Source of the DNA: an uncultured Muribaculaceae bacterium
Lineage (GTDB): Bacteria > Bacteroidota > Bacteroidia > Bacteroidales > Muribaculaceae
DNA length: 27,700 nt
NCBI GenBank assembly: GCA_910578035.1
Contig: CAJTOB010000042.1
Location: forward strand, 1-27,700
Direction: 5' to 3'
How positions within the stretch are numbered: position 1 is the first letter of the stretch; each line of letters opens with the position of its first letter. Positions 7,639 through 15,854 of the stretch are shown piece by piece. Made by a program: the position numbers and the translations under genes. The notes below the pieces were generated by a model that was not told the DNA's origin, ran no database searches, and saw only the letters and a program-made list of their open reading frames with translations.

Positions 7639-8883
7639 ATGGAAAAAAAAATCGAAATCACCAATATTGAAAAGGGAGTCGGATATGCGACAATTAATTT
7701 TGTATATTCTGATTCATTATCACAATATTTTAGATATTCGAAATTTATTATTGAATCAGACATTGATTTTAATTTGGTCCCAGACTCTATTATCAAAGTC
7801 CCCTTTGTCTGCAATGTTCTCCCAATAATATGGCTTACTGATACTACGTTAGTTACTGGGAAACTTGATCAGAATTTCTATGACTCAATTGATGCTATAA
7901 AACAAGGCTATATGCAAATGTATCCGATGCTGGATTTCAAAGGATGCATTAAATGCCAGACAGAGAATAATGCCACACAACCCTCCGAAAAGACATTATG
8001 CCTTTTTTCTGGAGGAGTTGATGCCTGTACAACCGCTCTTAGGCATTTGCAAGAACCTATGATTCTTATGTCTGTTTGGGGAAGTGCAGACCACCCTTTA
8101 GACGATTGGCAAGGATGGGAAATGCACGAAAGAAATCTCATCGAAATTGCGAACAATTTCGGCAAGCAATTAATCACATTAAGGTCCAATTTCTATACAT
8201 TTATTGACAACTGGGGTAATTTAAACAGACTCATTAACGCTTCTGGTGAAAGTTGGTGGCATGGATTTCAACATGGCATTGGCCTTATATCGTTAGCTGC
8301 CCCAATCGCTTTTCTGCAAAATGTTAGGACTGTATATATTGCTGCTTCTTTTACCAAAGGTGAAAAAGTAACCTGTGCGAGTGATCCCACTATCGATAAT
8401 AATTTAAAATTCAACAATACAAATGTTGTCCACGACGGTTATGAATTAACCAGACAAGAAAAAGTCGCATACCTGGTTCATAAAGCAGGCGACATAAGAA
8501 TACCTATGCATGTTTGTCTGCGTCCGTATCAAAATGAGCAAAACAATTGTTGTAAATGTGAAAAATGCTATAGAACAATTCTAGCAATTCTCGCAGAGGG
8601 CGGTAATCCAGCAAATTTCGGTTTCAGAAACGATCTTATAAATACCAACAGAATCATATCGGACATTAAATATAGGCTCGATATTAGTTATCCGCAATTC
8701 TACCTTGCAATACAGAATGCCATAAAGGAAAATGCCCAACTAATCTCAGACAAAACGTTGTTAGATTTCGCTAAATATCCAAACGACAAAATCAACAATA
8801 ATTTCTTAAAGCGTCTGCGACAGAAGATAGAAAAATCCAGAATACATCCAATCCTTATCAAACTATTACATTGGATTAAATAA
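7639..8883 (+). CDS. PP-loop (SGGxD) ATP-pyrophosphatase-like protein, function unknown
   Basis: The 414-residue protein is presumably cytoplasmic. It carries a PP-loop-type nucleotide motif (CLFSGGVDACTTAL, SGGVDA at 124-129), as in ATP-pyrophosphatases that adenylate a substrate before amidation or thiolation. Near the C-terminus a compact cysteine cluster (CCKCEKC, Cys304, 305, 307 and 310) is followed by YRTILAILAEGGNPANFGF. I recall similar proteins with a clustered-Cys tail in other polysaccharide loci, but know of no assigned reaction. An N-terminal domain of about 110 residues is unrecognised. A run of nine A directly follows the start codon (7643-7651). It sits between an acyltransferase and a pyruvyltransferase in the low-GC interior, so a role in modifying a sugar or sugar nucleotide is plausible but inferred. 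Confidence 0.75.
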   Translation: MEKKIEITNIEKGVGYATINFVYSDSLSQYFRYSKFIIESDIDFNLVPDSIIKVPFVCNVLPIIWLTDTTLVTGKLDQNFYDSIDAIKQGYMQMYPMLDFKGCIKCQTENNATQPSEKTLCLFSGGVDACTTALRHLQEPMILMSVWGSADHPLDDWQGWEMHERNLIEIANNFGKQLITLRSNFYTFIDNWGNLNRLINASGESWWHGFQHGIGLISLAAPIAFLQNVRTVYIAASFTKGEKVTCASDPTIDNNLKFNNTNVVHDGYELTRQEKVAYLVHKAGDIRIPMHVCLRPYQNEQNNCCKCEKCYRTILAILAEGGNPANFGFRNDLINTNRIISDIKYRLDISYPQFYLAIQNAIKENAQLISDKTLLDFAKYPNDKINNNFLKRLRQKIEKSRIHPILIKLLHWIK

Positions 8884-8931
8884 TCTATGAGTTAGTCTTA
8901 CAAATACAGCCTATCCACAAGCAACATCAGA

Positions 8932-9885
8932 ATGAAAACCATCTCTGTCTTTGACACCAGCATAATGGCTTACAATATCGGCAATGAAATCATCATGGAT
9001 TCTGTGATGATCCAATTGGATGAAATTTTCAAAGATGATTTTATAATCCGTCTGCCAATCGAGGACATCGGCCGTGTCGCCCGAAAATACAACGCATTAT
9101 CTTCCCTTACTTTCGTCGGAGGCACAAACGCACTTAATGGGAACCTTAGAAAATACAGACAATGGGATCTTAACCTGCATAATATCCTGATGATGCGCCA
9201 CATCGTCCTTATGGGCTGTGGCTGGTTTCAATATGAAGACGCGGCTCCCACAAAATACACAAGATGGGCCTTTTCCAAAGTGCTTGATAAAAACACGATT
9301 CATAGTGTCAGGGATTCATATACTTTGGGAAAGTGCGAAGCTCTGAAACTCGAAGGTTATCGGTTCGTCAACACAGGGTGTCCGACATTGTGGAAACTGA
9401 CACCAGACCACATCGCCGGAGTTCCGCATACGAAGTCAGATTCCGTCGTTTTCACTCTGACAGACTATCATCGCGACGTCGAGAGAGACCGTAGCATGAT
9501 TGAACAAATCAAATCGAACTACCAGTCCGTGATTTTTTTCCCCCAAGGAACCGGCGATGTCAAATACCTCTCAGATTTAGGTGTTAACAACGGCATAGAC
9601 ATAATCCAACCTCGCCTGTCCGCATTCGACAATCTATTAGACAATGGTTCCGACTATATCGGCACACGACTACATGCTGGAATCAGAGCATTGCAGCGTC
9701 AAGCCAGAAGCATCATTATCGGAATTGACAACCGAGCCCTTGAAATGCATAATGATTTCCGGCTTCCCGTTTTACCCGCAGCAAACATCGAAAGCCTGGA
9801 TGAGATGATAAACACGGACTACTCTCTTGACCTTTCAATCCCCTGGAATCAGATTAACGAATGGAAAAGCCAATTCAGAAACTGA
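8932..9885 (+). CDS. Polysaccharide pyruvyl transferase family protein
   Basis: This family transfers pyruvate from phosphoenolpyruvate onto hexoses of surface polysaccharides as ketals (CsaB/GumL/WcaK type), adding negative charge. The 317 residues show family-like features. There is an early Asn-containing glycine segment (AYNIGNEIIMD), and a VGGTNAL strand end at about 61-68. HSVRDSYTLG (124-133) corresponds to the R-D-x-x-S/T segment. TGCPTLW (148-154) and DYIGTRLHAGIRALQ (241-255) carry the conserved His and Arg, and GIDNRALEMH (264-273) follows. It begins 48 bases after the PP-loop gene and ends 7 bases before the acetyltransferase gene. Which sugar is pyruvylated cannot be told. Confidence 0.85.
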   Translation: MKTISVFDTSIMAYNIGNEIIMDSVMIQLDEIFKDDFIIRLPIEDIGRVARKYNALSSLTFVGGTNALNGNLRKYRQWDLNLHNILMMRHIVLMGCGWFQYEDAAPTKYTRWAFSKVLDKNTIHSVRDSYTLGKCEALKLEGYRFVNTGCPTLWKLTPDHIAGVPHTKSDSVVFTLTDYHRDVERDRSMIEQIKSNYQSVIFFPQGTGDVKYLSDLGVNNGIDIIQPRLSAFDNLLDNGSDYIGTRLHAGIRALQRQARSIIIGIDNRALEMHNDFRLPVLPAANIESLDEMINTDYSLDLSIPWNQINEWKSQFRN

Positions 9886-9892
9886 CGCGTCT

Positions 9893-10468
9893 ATGAAGCT
9901 GGGCCTGCTGATTCAAAATATCAAATCACTCCGATTCTTTCCAGCGCTTTGGGTGGTAAAACATTCTTCGAAATGCGACATTGTCAATTATGAGAGAGAC
10001 CGATGGCTGGAACTCAACGGCATAACAGAAAGAGGTACAAGGGGGTTCCTCATTCTGATGAGCATGTTCCCGGAATTTAGATCGTTGGTATACCATCGGA
10101 CTGGAGCCAAATGGTTAAGACACTTTGCTAAAGGACAGACTAACCTATACTTCCATACGCCAAGCAATAAGATCGGGAAGGGCCTTGTGATATGGCACGG
10201 ATACTCGACTGTGATAAATGCAGAGTCAATCGGCGAGGATTGCATGATCTGGCATAATGTCACAATCGGGAAAAAAAGCATTAACCCGGTTAACGACAGG
10301 CCAATAATCGGAGACAATGTCAGAATCAGCACCGGAAGTATCGTCCTTGGAGAAATAACTGTCGCAGGTGGCACCACAATAGCGGCCGGAAGCGTTCTAA
10401 TTGATTCCGTCACAACAAAAAACGCTTTGGTCGCAGGAATAAAGGCACAAGAAAAAAGCAAATTATGA
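9893..10468 (+). CDS. Serine-acetyltransferase-like hexapeptide acyltransferase (copy 1)
   Basis: This is a left-handed beta-helix acetyltransferase resembling serine O-acetyltransferase but placed in a capsule locus, so it probably acetylates a sugar. I use the ATG at 9893 (191 residues) because the longer reading from 9827 lies inside the preceding gene. Features are a helical N-terminal half with NYERDRWLELNGITERGTRG, the catalytic-type His in VIWHGYSTVINAES, and hexapeptide coils (IGEDCMIWHNVTIGK; IIGDNVRISTGSIVLGE). It is clearly related to the second copy at 13573-14139 along its whole length. Its 3' end overlaps the next gene by 4 bases. Acetyl-CoA as donor is inferred from the family. 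Confidence 0.88.
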   Translation: MKLGLLIQNIKSLRFFPALWVVKHSSKCDIVNYERDRWLELNGITERGTRGFLILMSMFPEFRSLVYHRTGAKWLRHFAKGQTNLYFHTPSNKIGKGLVIWHGYSTVINAESIGEDCMIWHNVTIGKKSINPVNDRPIIGDNVRISTGSIVLGEITVAGGTTIAAGSVLIDSVTTKNALVAGIKAQEKSKL

Positions 10469-11661
10469 AGGTTGTCCACATATCATCAAGCGATACCGGC
10501 GGTGCTGGTATAGCCGCAAAACGGCTTAATGACGCACTCAACAACGCAGGAGTTGACTCTACATTATTGTGCGTCCACAAATCCACCAGCGGCCATAAAA
10601 TCGTCCAGCACCAAATTCCGATATCGGCCAAACTTCTGACACATTCGCATTTGCCAATCGGGCAAAACAAGTATCTGAACCATATTTCAGAATTCGAGCA
10701 GGCCTACGAGGCAGTATCTTTTCCAGAGGCGTTTTATGACCTTTCAGATAACGAGCTTGTAAAACAGGCAGACATAATAAACCTGCACTGGGTCGGAAGC
10801 ATCCTCAATTATAAGCAGTTTTTCGCCAAGACAACGCAGCCGATCGTTTGGACTCTACACGACATGAATCCTTTTTTAGGGATTGCCCACTATATGGGTG
10901 ATCTAAACAAAAATCGAGGATTCAAGACGATTGAAGACAAGGTGGCGCACATAAAATATAACGCCATATCAAAGCATCAGAATGTTCATGTTGTGAATCT
11001 TTGCGATTGGATGAAGGGATTCTCTATGAATTCCAAGGTATTCTCTTCAAGAAGCCACAGCATAATCCCCAACAGCATCGACATCGGAACATTCACACAC
11101 CGCGACAAAACCGCTTGTCGCAAGGCACTTAATCTTAATCCTGATGATAAAATCGTATTGTTTTGTGCGCAATCAGCCCACAACCATCGGAAAGGTTTTG
11201 ATTTATTGCTTAATGCGTTGAAGATGCTCAAATCCGACATAGTTCTTGCTATCGTCGGGGATGCTGAAAACATTCAACTCCCATGTAATTTAAGACACAT
11301 CGGATTCGGGTCTGTTCACAATGAACTGATGATGTCAATAATATATTCAGCATCAGATTTGTTCGTACTTCCCAGCAGGGAGGATAATCTGCCCAATACC
11401 ATGGTCGAATCGCTTTGCTGCGGGACTCCAGTGGTGTCTTTTTCAAACGGCGGAATGAAAAACGTAATAGCCGACAATATTTCTGGCAAGCTAATCGACG
11501 AACAATCAGCCCGAGCACTGGCCGAAGCTATCAACGGGATGCTTTCGTCAATGAATACTATAAACAATGCCGAAATATCATCCAACGCAAGGGCTATATT
11601 CCAGCCGTCTCAACAAGCAAATGAATATATATCCCTATACAACTCCTTACTGAAAGCTTAA
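10465..11661 (+). CDS. GT4-family glycosyltransferase
   Basis: This is a GT-B fold retaining glycosyltransferase of 398 residues. The N-terminal domain begins with VVHISSSDTGGAGIAAKRL, whose glycine-rich loop is typical of the acceptor domain. The C-terminal half has PNSIDIGTF, HRKGFDLLLNALKML (241-255) and the E-x7-E region SREDNLPNTMVESLCCGTPVV (within 304-324), which binds the nucleotide-sugar donor. It overlaps the upstream acetyltransferase gene by 4 bases and lies 1 base from the next GT2 gene. Donor and acceptor sugars cannot be inferred. Confidence 0.9.
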   Translation: MKVVHISSSDTGGAGIAAKRLNDALNNAGVDSTLLCVHKSTSGHKIVQHQIPISAKLLTHSHLPIGQNKYLNHISEFEQAYEAVSFPEAFYDLSDNELVKQADIINLHWVGSILNYKQFFAKTTQPIVWTLHDMNPFLGIAHYMGDLNKNRGFKTIEDKVAHIKYNAISKHQNVHVVNLCDWMKGFSMNSKVFSSRSHSIIPNSIDIGTFTHRDKTACRKALNLNPDDKIVLFCAQSAHNHRKGFDLLLNALKMLKSDIVLAIVGDAENIQLPCNLRHIGFGSVHNELMMSIIYSASDLFVLPSREDNLPNTMVESLCCGTPVVSFSNGGMKNVIADNISGKLIDEQSARALAEAINGMLSSMNTINNAEISSNARAIFQPSQQANEYISLYNSLLKA

Positions 11662-11662
11662 A

Positions 11663-12499
11663 ATGAAGTTATCTATCATAACAATAAACTACAACGACAA
11701 AGAAGGCTTAGAAAACACCATTAAGAGCGTTGTATCACAAACTTTCAGGGATTTTCAATACATCGTTGTAGATGGAGGTTCGACAGACGGCAGTGTGGAC
11801 GTGATCGACCGTTACAAAAACGGATTAGATATCGCAATTTCCGAGAAAGACAACGGCATATACAATGCCATGAACAAGGGAGCCAAAATGGCTTCGGGAG
11901 AATACCTGCTGTTCTTAAACTCTGGAGATTCATTGATTGACAATACAGTACTGGAGCAGGCGTTCAAAGCGATGCCTGAGTCAGACATTGTATCATGCCA
12001 ATGCCTGGATTATGATGACAAGCACAGCTATCTGAAAATTCCGCCCAAGCACATATCATTGTTCACATTTACAAGCTCATCACTTCCTCACCCGTCATCT
12101 TTCATAAAAAAGGAACTGTTTGACAGAATTGGAGGATACATAGAGGACTATAAAGTAATGTCGGACTGGTGTTTCTTCGTCGATGCGTTATTGATCGACC
12201 GATGCTCGTATTCAACCCTGCCGATCACACTTTCCAAGTTCAATTGTTTTGGCATAAGTTCGACAAACACCTCTATTGAAAGCGAACAGTATCCATTATT
12301 TCTCAAAAATCGTTTTGGACGAATAATCGACGACTACGCGCCTCTTGAGGACGAAGCCATGTGCAACTGCGTTTTTTGGATATCGAAACAAAAAGGTCTT
12401 AAAAAAAAGATTCTGAAACTGCCGTTCGCCATATTAAACAGGCTTATCGGCGGCCGCAATGCCACCAGCAGACGGATTGGCGTAAAACGCTTGAGTTGA
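11663..12499 (+). CDS. GT2-family glycosyltransferase
   Basis: This is a GT-A fold inverting glycosyltransferase of 278 residues. The N-terminus reads MKLSIITINYNDKEGLENTI, followed by the nucleotide-binding VVDGGSTDGS (35-44), EKDNGIYNAMNKG (61-73) and a variant metal-binding motif LNSGDS (85-90) in place of the usual DxD. This variant is common in the WcaA/WcaE-like branch. The C-terminus holds a basic segment around an A8 run (KQKGLKKKILKLP). A gap of 91 bases follows, one of the larger internal gaps. It contains only a weak hairpin, CTCGAT/ATCGAG (12538-12563). Confidence 0.88.
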   Translation: MKLSIITINYNDKEGLENTIKSVVSQTFRDFQYIVVDGGSTDGSVDVIDRYKNGLDIAISEKDNGIYNAMNKGAKMASGEYLLFLNSGDSLIDNTVLEQAFKAMPESDIVSCQCLDYDDKHSYLKIPPKHISLFTFTSSSLPHPSSFIKKELFDRIGGYIEDYKVMSDWCFFVDALLIDRCSYSTLPITLSKFNCFGISSTNTSIESEQYPLFLKNRFGRIIDDYAPLEDEAMCNCVFWISKQKGLKKKILKLPFAILNRLIGGRNATSRRIGVKRLS

Positions 12500-12590
12500 C
12501 CGCACACACAGCAGGCAAACAGCCTATATCGTACATGCTCGATTTTTCTAAACCACAATCGAGTCAAATCAGGAATACAACATTCATCAA

Positions 12591-13535
12591 ATGCCATCTG
12601 TTTCAGTAATAGTGCCGGTTTATAATGCCGCACAATGGATTGATAAGTGCATCGACTCCATATTGTCTCAGACATTCTCTGATTTCGAACTCATCTTGGT
12701 CGATGACGGGTCATCGGATGAAAGCGATATCATCTGTGACCGATACGCATCCAAGGACAATCGCATTCAAGTAATTCATAAGCCCAACGGCGGTTCTTCC
12801 GCAGCAAGAGCGACTGGCGTCAGCCGGGCTTGCGGAGAATTCATCTTCTTTGCAGATGCTGACGATTCGTTGCATCCACAATGTCTTGAATACCTGCTTG
12901 ACGCTATTGTTCAAAATCCGGTCGATATAGTGATTTGCAATATGCCAAAAGGCAAATGTGGCGAATTAGACCTTAATCTTTATCGTGAATCATGCATTGA
13001 CAGATCAATTTATCCAGCTCCGTGGGGTAAATTATACAGAAAGCGTCTGTTCTCGGAAAGCATATTTAATATCGGACGGGATGTTGTTGTCGGAGAAGAT
13101 ATGTTGATGAATATCAGGTGCGCATTTAAAGCCAAGAAAAATGTGTGGCTCATCGATAGGCATCTATATAACTATAACGATCATCCGCAAAACACGATGC
13201 ACAGTTTCAAACGCACTCCAGAATATGAAGCGCGTTTTATTGATCTAGTCCTTCACTCTATCCCAGACGAAGTGCGAGACAGAAGATATCTGAGGGCAAT
13301 TAATCGCTATGCATATCAAATTATAGAAGAGGTATTTGGTGACCATATCATTATTCGTGACCGAAAGAAATGGGTTTCATCAAAGTTCTATAAGCAGACT
13401 CTTGACAACATCCTGAGATATGGCAACCCGACGACTCGTTTGGGCTATGCTAAGATACAGCACACGGCCCCGCTTTTACGCTTCTTCTTATTATTCCCCG
13501 CCAAAATCAAAAAAATGTTGACTGCCACAAAGTGA
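12591..13535 (+). CDS. GT2-family glycosyltransferase
   Basis: This is a GT-A glycosyltransferase of 314 residues with canonical motifs: SVIVPVYNAAQWIDKCIDSI at the N-terminus, VDDGSSDES (37-45), GGSSAARATGVSRACGEFI, and ADADDS (88-93) as the DxD metal site. WGKLYRKRLF and GEDMLMN follow, with the acidic residue as likely catalytic base. The C-terminal region is basic. It resembles the GT2 half of the fusion protein at 14136 and the gene at 19401. The sugar specificity is not predictable. Confidence 0.9.
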   Translation: MPSVSVIVPVYNAAQWIDKCIDSILSQTFSDFELILVDDGSSDESDIICDRYASKDNRIQVIHKPNGGSSAARATGVSRACGEFIFFADADDSLHPQCLEYLLDAIVQNPVDIVICNMPKGKCGELDLNLYRESCIDRSIYPAPWGKLYRKRLFSESIFNIGRDVVVGEDMLMNIRCAFKAKKNVWLIDRHLYNYNDHPQNTMHSFKRTPEYEARFIDLVLHSIPDEVRDRRYLRAINRYAYQIIEEVFGDHIIIRDRKKWVSSKFYKQTLDNILRYGNPTTRLGYAKIQHTAPLLRFFLLFPAKIKKMLTATK

Positions 13536-13572
13536 TTCGTTCAATGCGAATGAATAAGCCTGATTAAATAAC

Positions 13573-14139
13573 ATGTCCAAATTACTAAGTGTACTATTCT
13601 CGCTAAGATTAATACCTCACATCTGCGTTTTCTACACCTCTGCGCATAAAGATCTCCTGATTTATGAACGAGACCGTTGGTTACAATCGCACGGTTTAAC
13701 AAAACGCGGATGCAGAGGGTTGCTGCTGCTGTTGAATTCGTATCGCGAATACCGTTCATTATTCTATTTCCGCACAAAAGCGACTTGGCTTTCCTTTTTT
13801 GCCAAGCCCCAGAATAATCTTGAATTCTATTCTGAATCTAATCAAATCGGCCGAGGTTTAATCATCTGGCATGGATTCTCAACAGTAATTAATGTCGAAA
13901 GTATGGGTGAAGATTGCGAAATATGGCAGAACGTAACAATTGGCAAAAGCTCGACGGACAATCTTCCTAACCGTCCTCATATCGGCAACAGGGTAAAAGT
14001 CACCGCTAATTCCGTTGTCATCGGCAACATCGTAATTGCTGATGATGTCACTATTGCAGCGGGCGCTGTTGCTGTCAAGAATATCCCGGACGAAGGAGCA
14101 ATCATTGTGTCGCAACCATCAAGAATCATAGCGCGATGA
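13573..14139 (+). CDS. Serine-acetyltransferase-like hexapeptide acyltransferase (copy 2)
   Basis: This paralogue of the enzyme at 9893-10468 has 188 residues. Shared blocks include YERDRWL followed by G-x-T-x-RG-x-RG, an R-S-L-x-Y/F-x-RT segment, FAK-x-Q-x-NL, IWHGFSTVINVESMGEDC (His as catalytic residue) and NVTIGK. The C-terminal coils (HIGNRVKVTANSVVIGNIVI; DDVTIAAGAVAVKNIPDEG) are closer to canonical serine acetyltransferases than those of copy 1. Its end overlaps the next gene by 4 bases. Two related but clearly diverged copies suggest two different acetylated positions, or an old duplication carried by cassette exchange. Confidence 0.88.
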   Translation: MSKLLSVLFSLRLIPHICVFYTSAHKDLLIYERDRWLQSHGLTKRGCRGLLLLLNSYREYRSLFYFRTKATWLSFFAKPQNNLEFYSESNQIGRGLIIWHGFSTVINVESMGEDCEIWQNVTIGKSSTDNLPNRPHIGNRVKVTANSVVIGNIVIADDVTIAAGAVAVKNIPDEGAIIVSQPSRIIAR

Positions 14140-15854
14140 AGTTCTCTGTAATTGTACCTGTCTATAATGTCGAACTCTATATCGAGAAATGCATTCAATC
14201 GATTGCGAATCAGAAATTCCCTGTCAACGAGTTCGAGATACTGGTTGTCGACGACTGCTCTCCTGATAATTCAATAAGCATTGTAAAGAGATTACAGAAG
14301 GATTATGCTAATATCCGCATAATCAGAAATCCGACGAACCTACATCTCGGAGGGGCAAGAAATACGGGTATACGCGAAGCTGATGGCGATTGGATTTTAT
14401 TTGTCGACTCCGACGACATGCTTACAGACGACAACGTATTAAGCTCGTTATCAGACATCATAGACAATGCGCCATCCGATATAACAGTTCTGAAATCCAA
14501 CAGCTATACAGATCTTGGTCAACAACACCACTCCTGCGGCATCAGACCAAAACCCGTTTATCTCTCAGGCATAGAATATCTCTCAAGAGAGGATTATCTT
14601 TGCAACGTGTGGACAGGCTGTTATCTCAGACATTTTATTCAGGACCATGCGATATACTTTCGTGAGCATATCGCATACGAGGACACCGATTGGTCTCTTA
14701 AAGTCTTTCACAAAGCAACATCAGTCGCCGCGATTGATTATCCATTTTACAGTTACCGATATAACCTCACTTCAATAACAAACCGACCTGACGCTCGTTC
14801 ATTCATCGACAATATAAAGTCACGGGATGCTGCCTATGACTATATCAAAAGGTCCGGAATATCCGGCATCCACAAAGAAGCGTGCGTGACTCGTCTGAAA
14901 AAAGAGGTACTGCAACTAATAAAAACCTCTAGAAATTATCCTTATAGCGATAGCATTAAGTGTGTCAATTACATAAGAGCTAACACTGATCTACTCAGCC
15001 TCCGGCAGTTCAACCCTAATCCAAAGGATGATTTATTGTTCTATTTATTAGAACATTTGCCAAATACTCTGACTGCTATCGTTCTGAGCATAACTCGGAC
15101 CAAGCGTTTTGTACTACGGTTGAAAAAAGTAGTGAAGGACTCCTTGAAGCGATTTAGAATATATGCTTTAAAGAATAAGTCTAAGTCATTAGGGGGGGGT
15201 AAGTTACAAGATGTTATTGCACCCGTCATCATCGCTCCGCACCCCGACGACGAGGTTATAGGCTGCGGAGGACTGATCGCAAGACTTGTGGCGGAAGGAC
15301 GCACCCCGCATATCGTAATCATGACCGGCGGCGAGGGATCTCACAACGGCTGCTGCTCGACATCGAAAGAGGAAATAACCACAGCAAGGCGCGGATTAAC
15401 CCGCAAGGCGCTCGCCATTCTCGGTGTGCCGGAAAGCAACATCCACGAACTTGACTGCCCGGATGGAGGCATCGACAATACCCTTCCGCAAATTGAGCGA
15501 CTGCAAGCCATTCTTTCCAGGCTGAAACCGGATTCGGTATTCGTTCCCCATTGGGGCGAAGGCTGGTCTGATCACGTCAAGACCGCGCAAATCGTCAAAG
15601 GACTTGTCGCTAAGGACACAACTGTCTGGGAATATTGCGTATGGATGTGGTACTACAAAGTCTGGCGAGGCCTTGACTGGAAAAACGCGGCCGTACTAAG
15701 CATGACCCCCTCCGAGTATGAACTGAAAATGAAAGCGATGGACGCTTATATCAGGCCTCTCGCTCCTTGCGGAAATCCGTGGAGCGGAGTGCTGCCTAAA
15801 GTATTTGTCGACGCGAACCGCTGGAATAAAGAACTCTACTTCAAAGTGCGATGA
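14136..15854 (+). CDS. GT2 glycosyltransferase fused to PIG-L deacetylase across a G8 tract
   Basis: Two enzymes share one reading frame of 572 residues. Residues 1 to about 350 are a complete GT2 (SVIVPVYNVELYIEKCI; VVDDCSPDNS; DSDD at 91-94; EDTDWSLKVF). A G8 run encodes Gly353-355. From about 360 a PIG-L/LmbE-type zinc deacetylase follows, with APHPDDEVIGCGG (His369, Asp371, Asp372), DCPDGGID, and PHWGEGWSDH containing His480. PIG-L enzymes remove N-acetyl groups from amino sugars. Base composition changes at the tract: the GT2 half is lower in GC than the deacetylase half. No ATG, GTG or TTG in the deacetylase frame lies between the tract and the HPDDE motif, so the deacetylase appears to need the fusion frame. 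The stop overlaps the ATP-grasp start. Confidence 0.88.
   Translation: MKFSVIVPVYNVELYIEKCIQSIANQKFPVNEFEILVVDDCSPDNSISIVKRLQKDYANIRIIRNPTNLHLGGARNTGIREADGDWILFVDSDDMLTDDNVLSSLSDIIDNAPSDITVLKSNSYTDLGQQHHSCGIRPKPVYLSGIEYLSREDYLCNVWTGCYLRHFIQDHAIYFREHIAYEDTDWSLKVFHKATSVAAIDYPFYSYRYNLTSITNRPDARSFIDNIKSRDAAYDYIKRSGISGIHKEACVTRLKKEVLQLIKTSRNYPYSDSIKCVNYIRANTDLLSLRQFNPNPKDDLLFYLLEHLPNTLTAIVLSITRTKRFVLRLKKVVKDSLKRFRIYALKNKSKSLGGGKLQDVIAPVIIAPHPDDEVIGCGGLIARLVAEGRTPHIVIMTGGEGSHNGCCSTSKEEITTARRGLTRKALAILGVPESNIHELDCPDGGIDNTLPQIERLQAILSRLKPDSVFVPHWGEGWSDHVKTAQIVKGLVAKDTTVWEYCVWMWYYKVWRGLDWKNAAVLSMTPSEYELKMKAMDAYIRPLAPCGNPWSGVLPKVFVDANRWNKELYFKVR
15192..15199 (+). repeat. Poly-G tract (8) at the GT2/PIG-L domain junction
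   Basis: Eight G sit exactly between the two domains. With 8 G both are read as one protein. With 9 G the frame meets TAA immediately after the glycines and only the GT2 (about 355 residues) is made. With 7 G translation continues about 20 residues in another frame to a TAG near 15258. The GT2 is intact in all states; only the deacetylase switches. Confidence 0.9.

Noticed and set aside
7643..7651. A9 run after the start of the PP-loop gene as a phase switch
   Set aside because: A runs of this length are much more expected in this AT-rich part; kept only as a side note because its position is suggestive.
9827..9892. Longer N-terminus for the first hexapeptide acetyltransferase
   Set aside because: It would overlap the pyruvyltransferase gene by about 59 bases; the ATG at 9893 matches the length of the paralogue.
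12399..12406. A8 run in a GT2 gene
   Set aside because: It codes for part of a Lys-rich C-terminal segment, common in membrane-associated GT2 enzymes, and adjacent frames are not informative.
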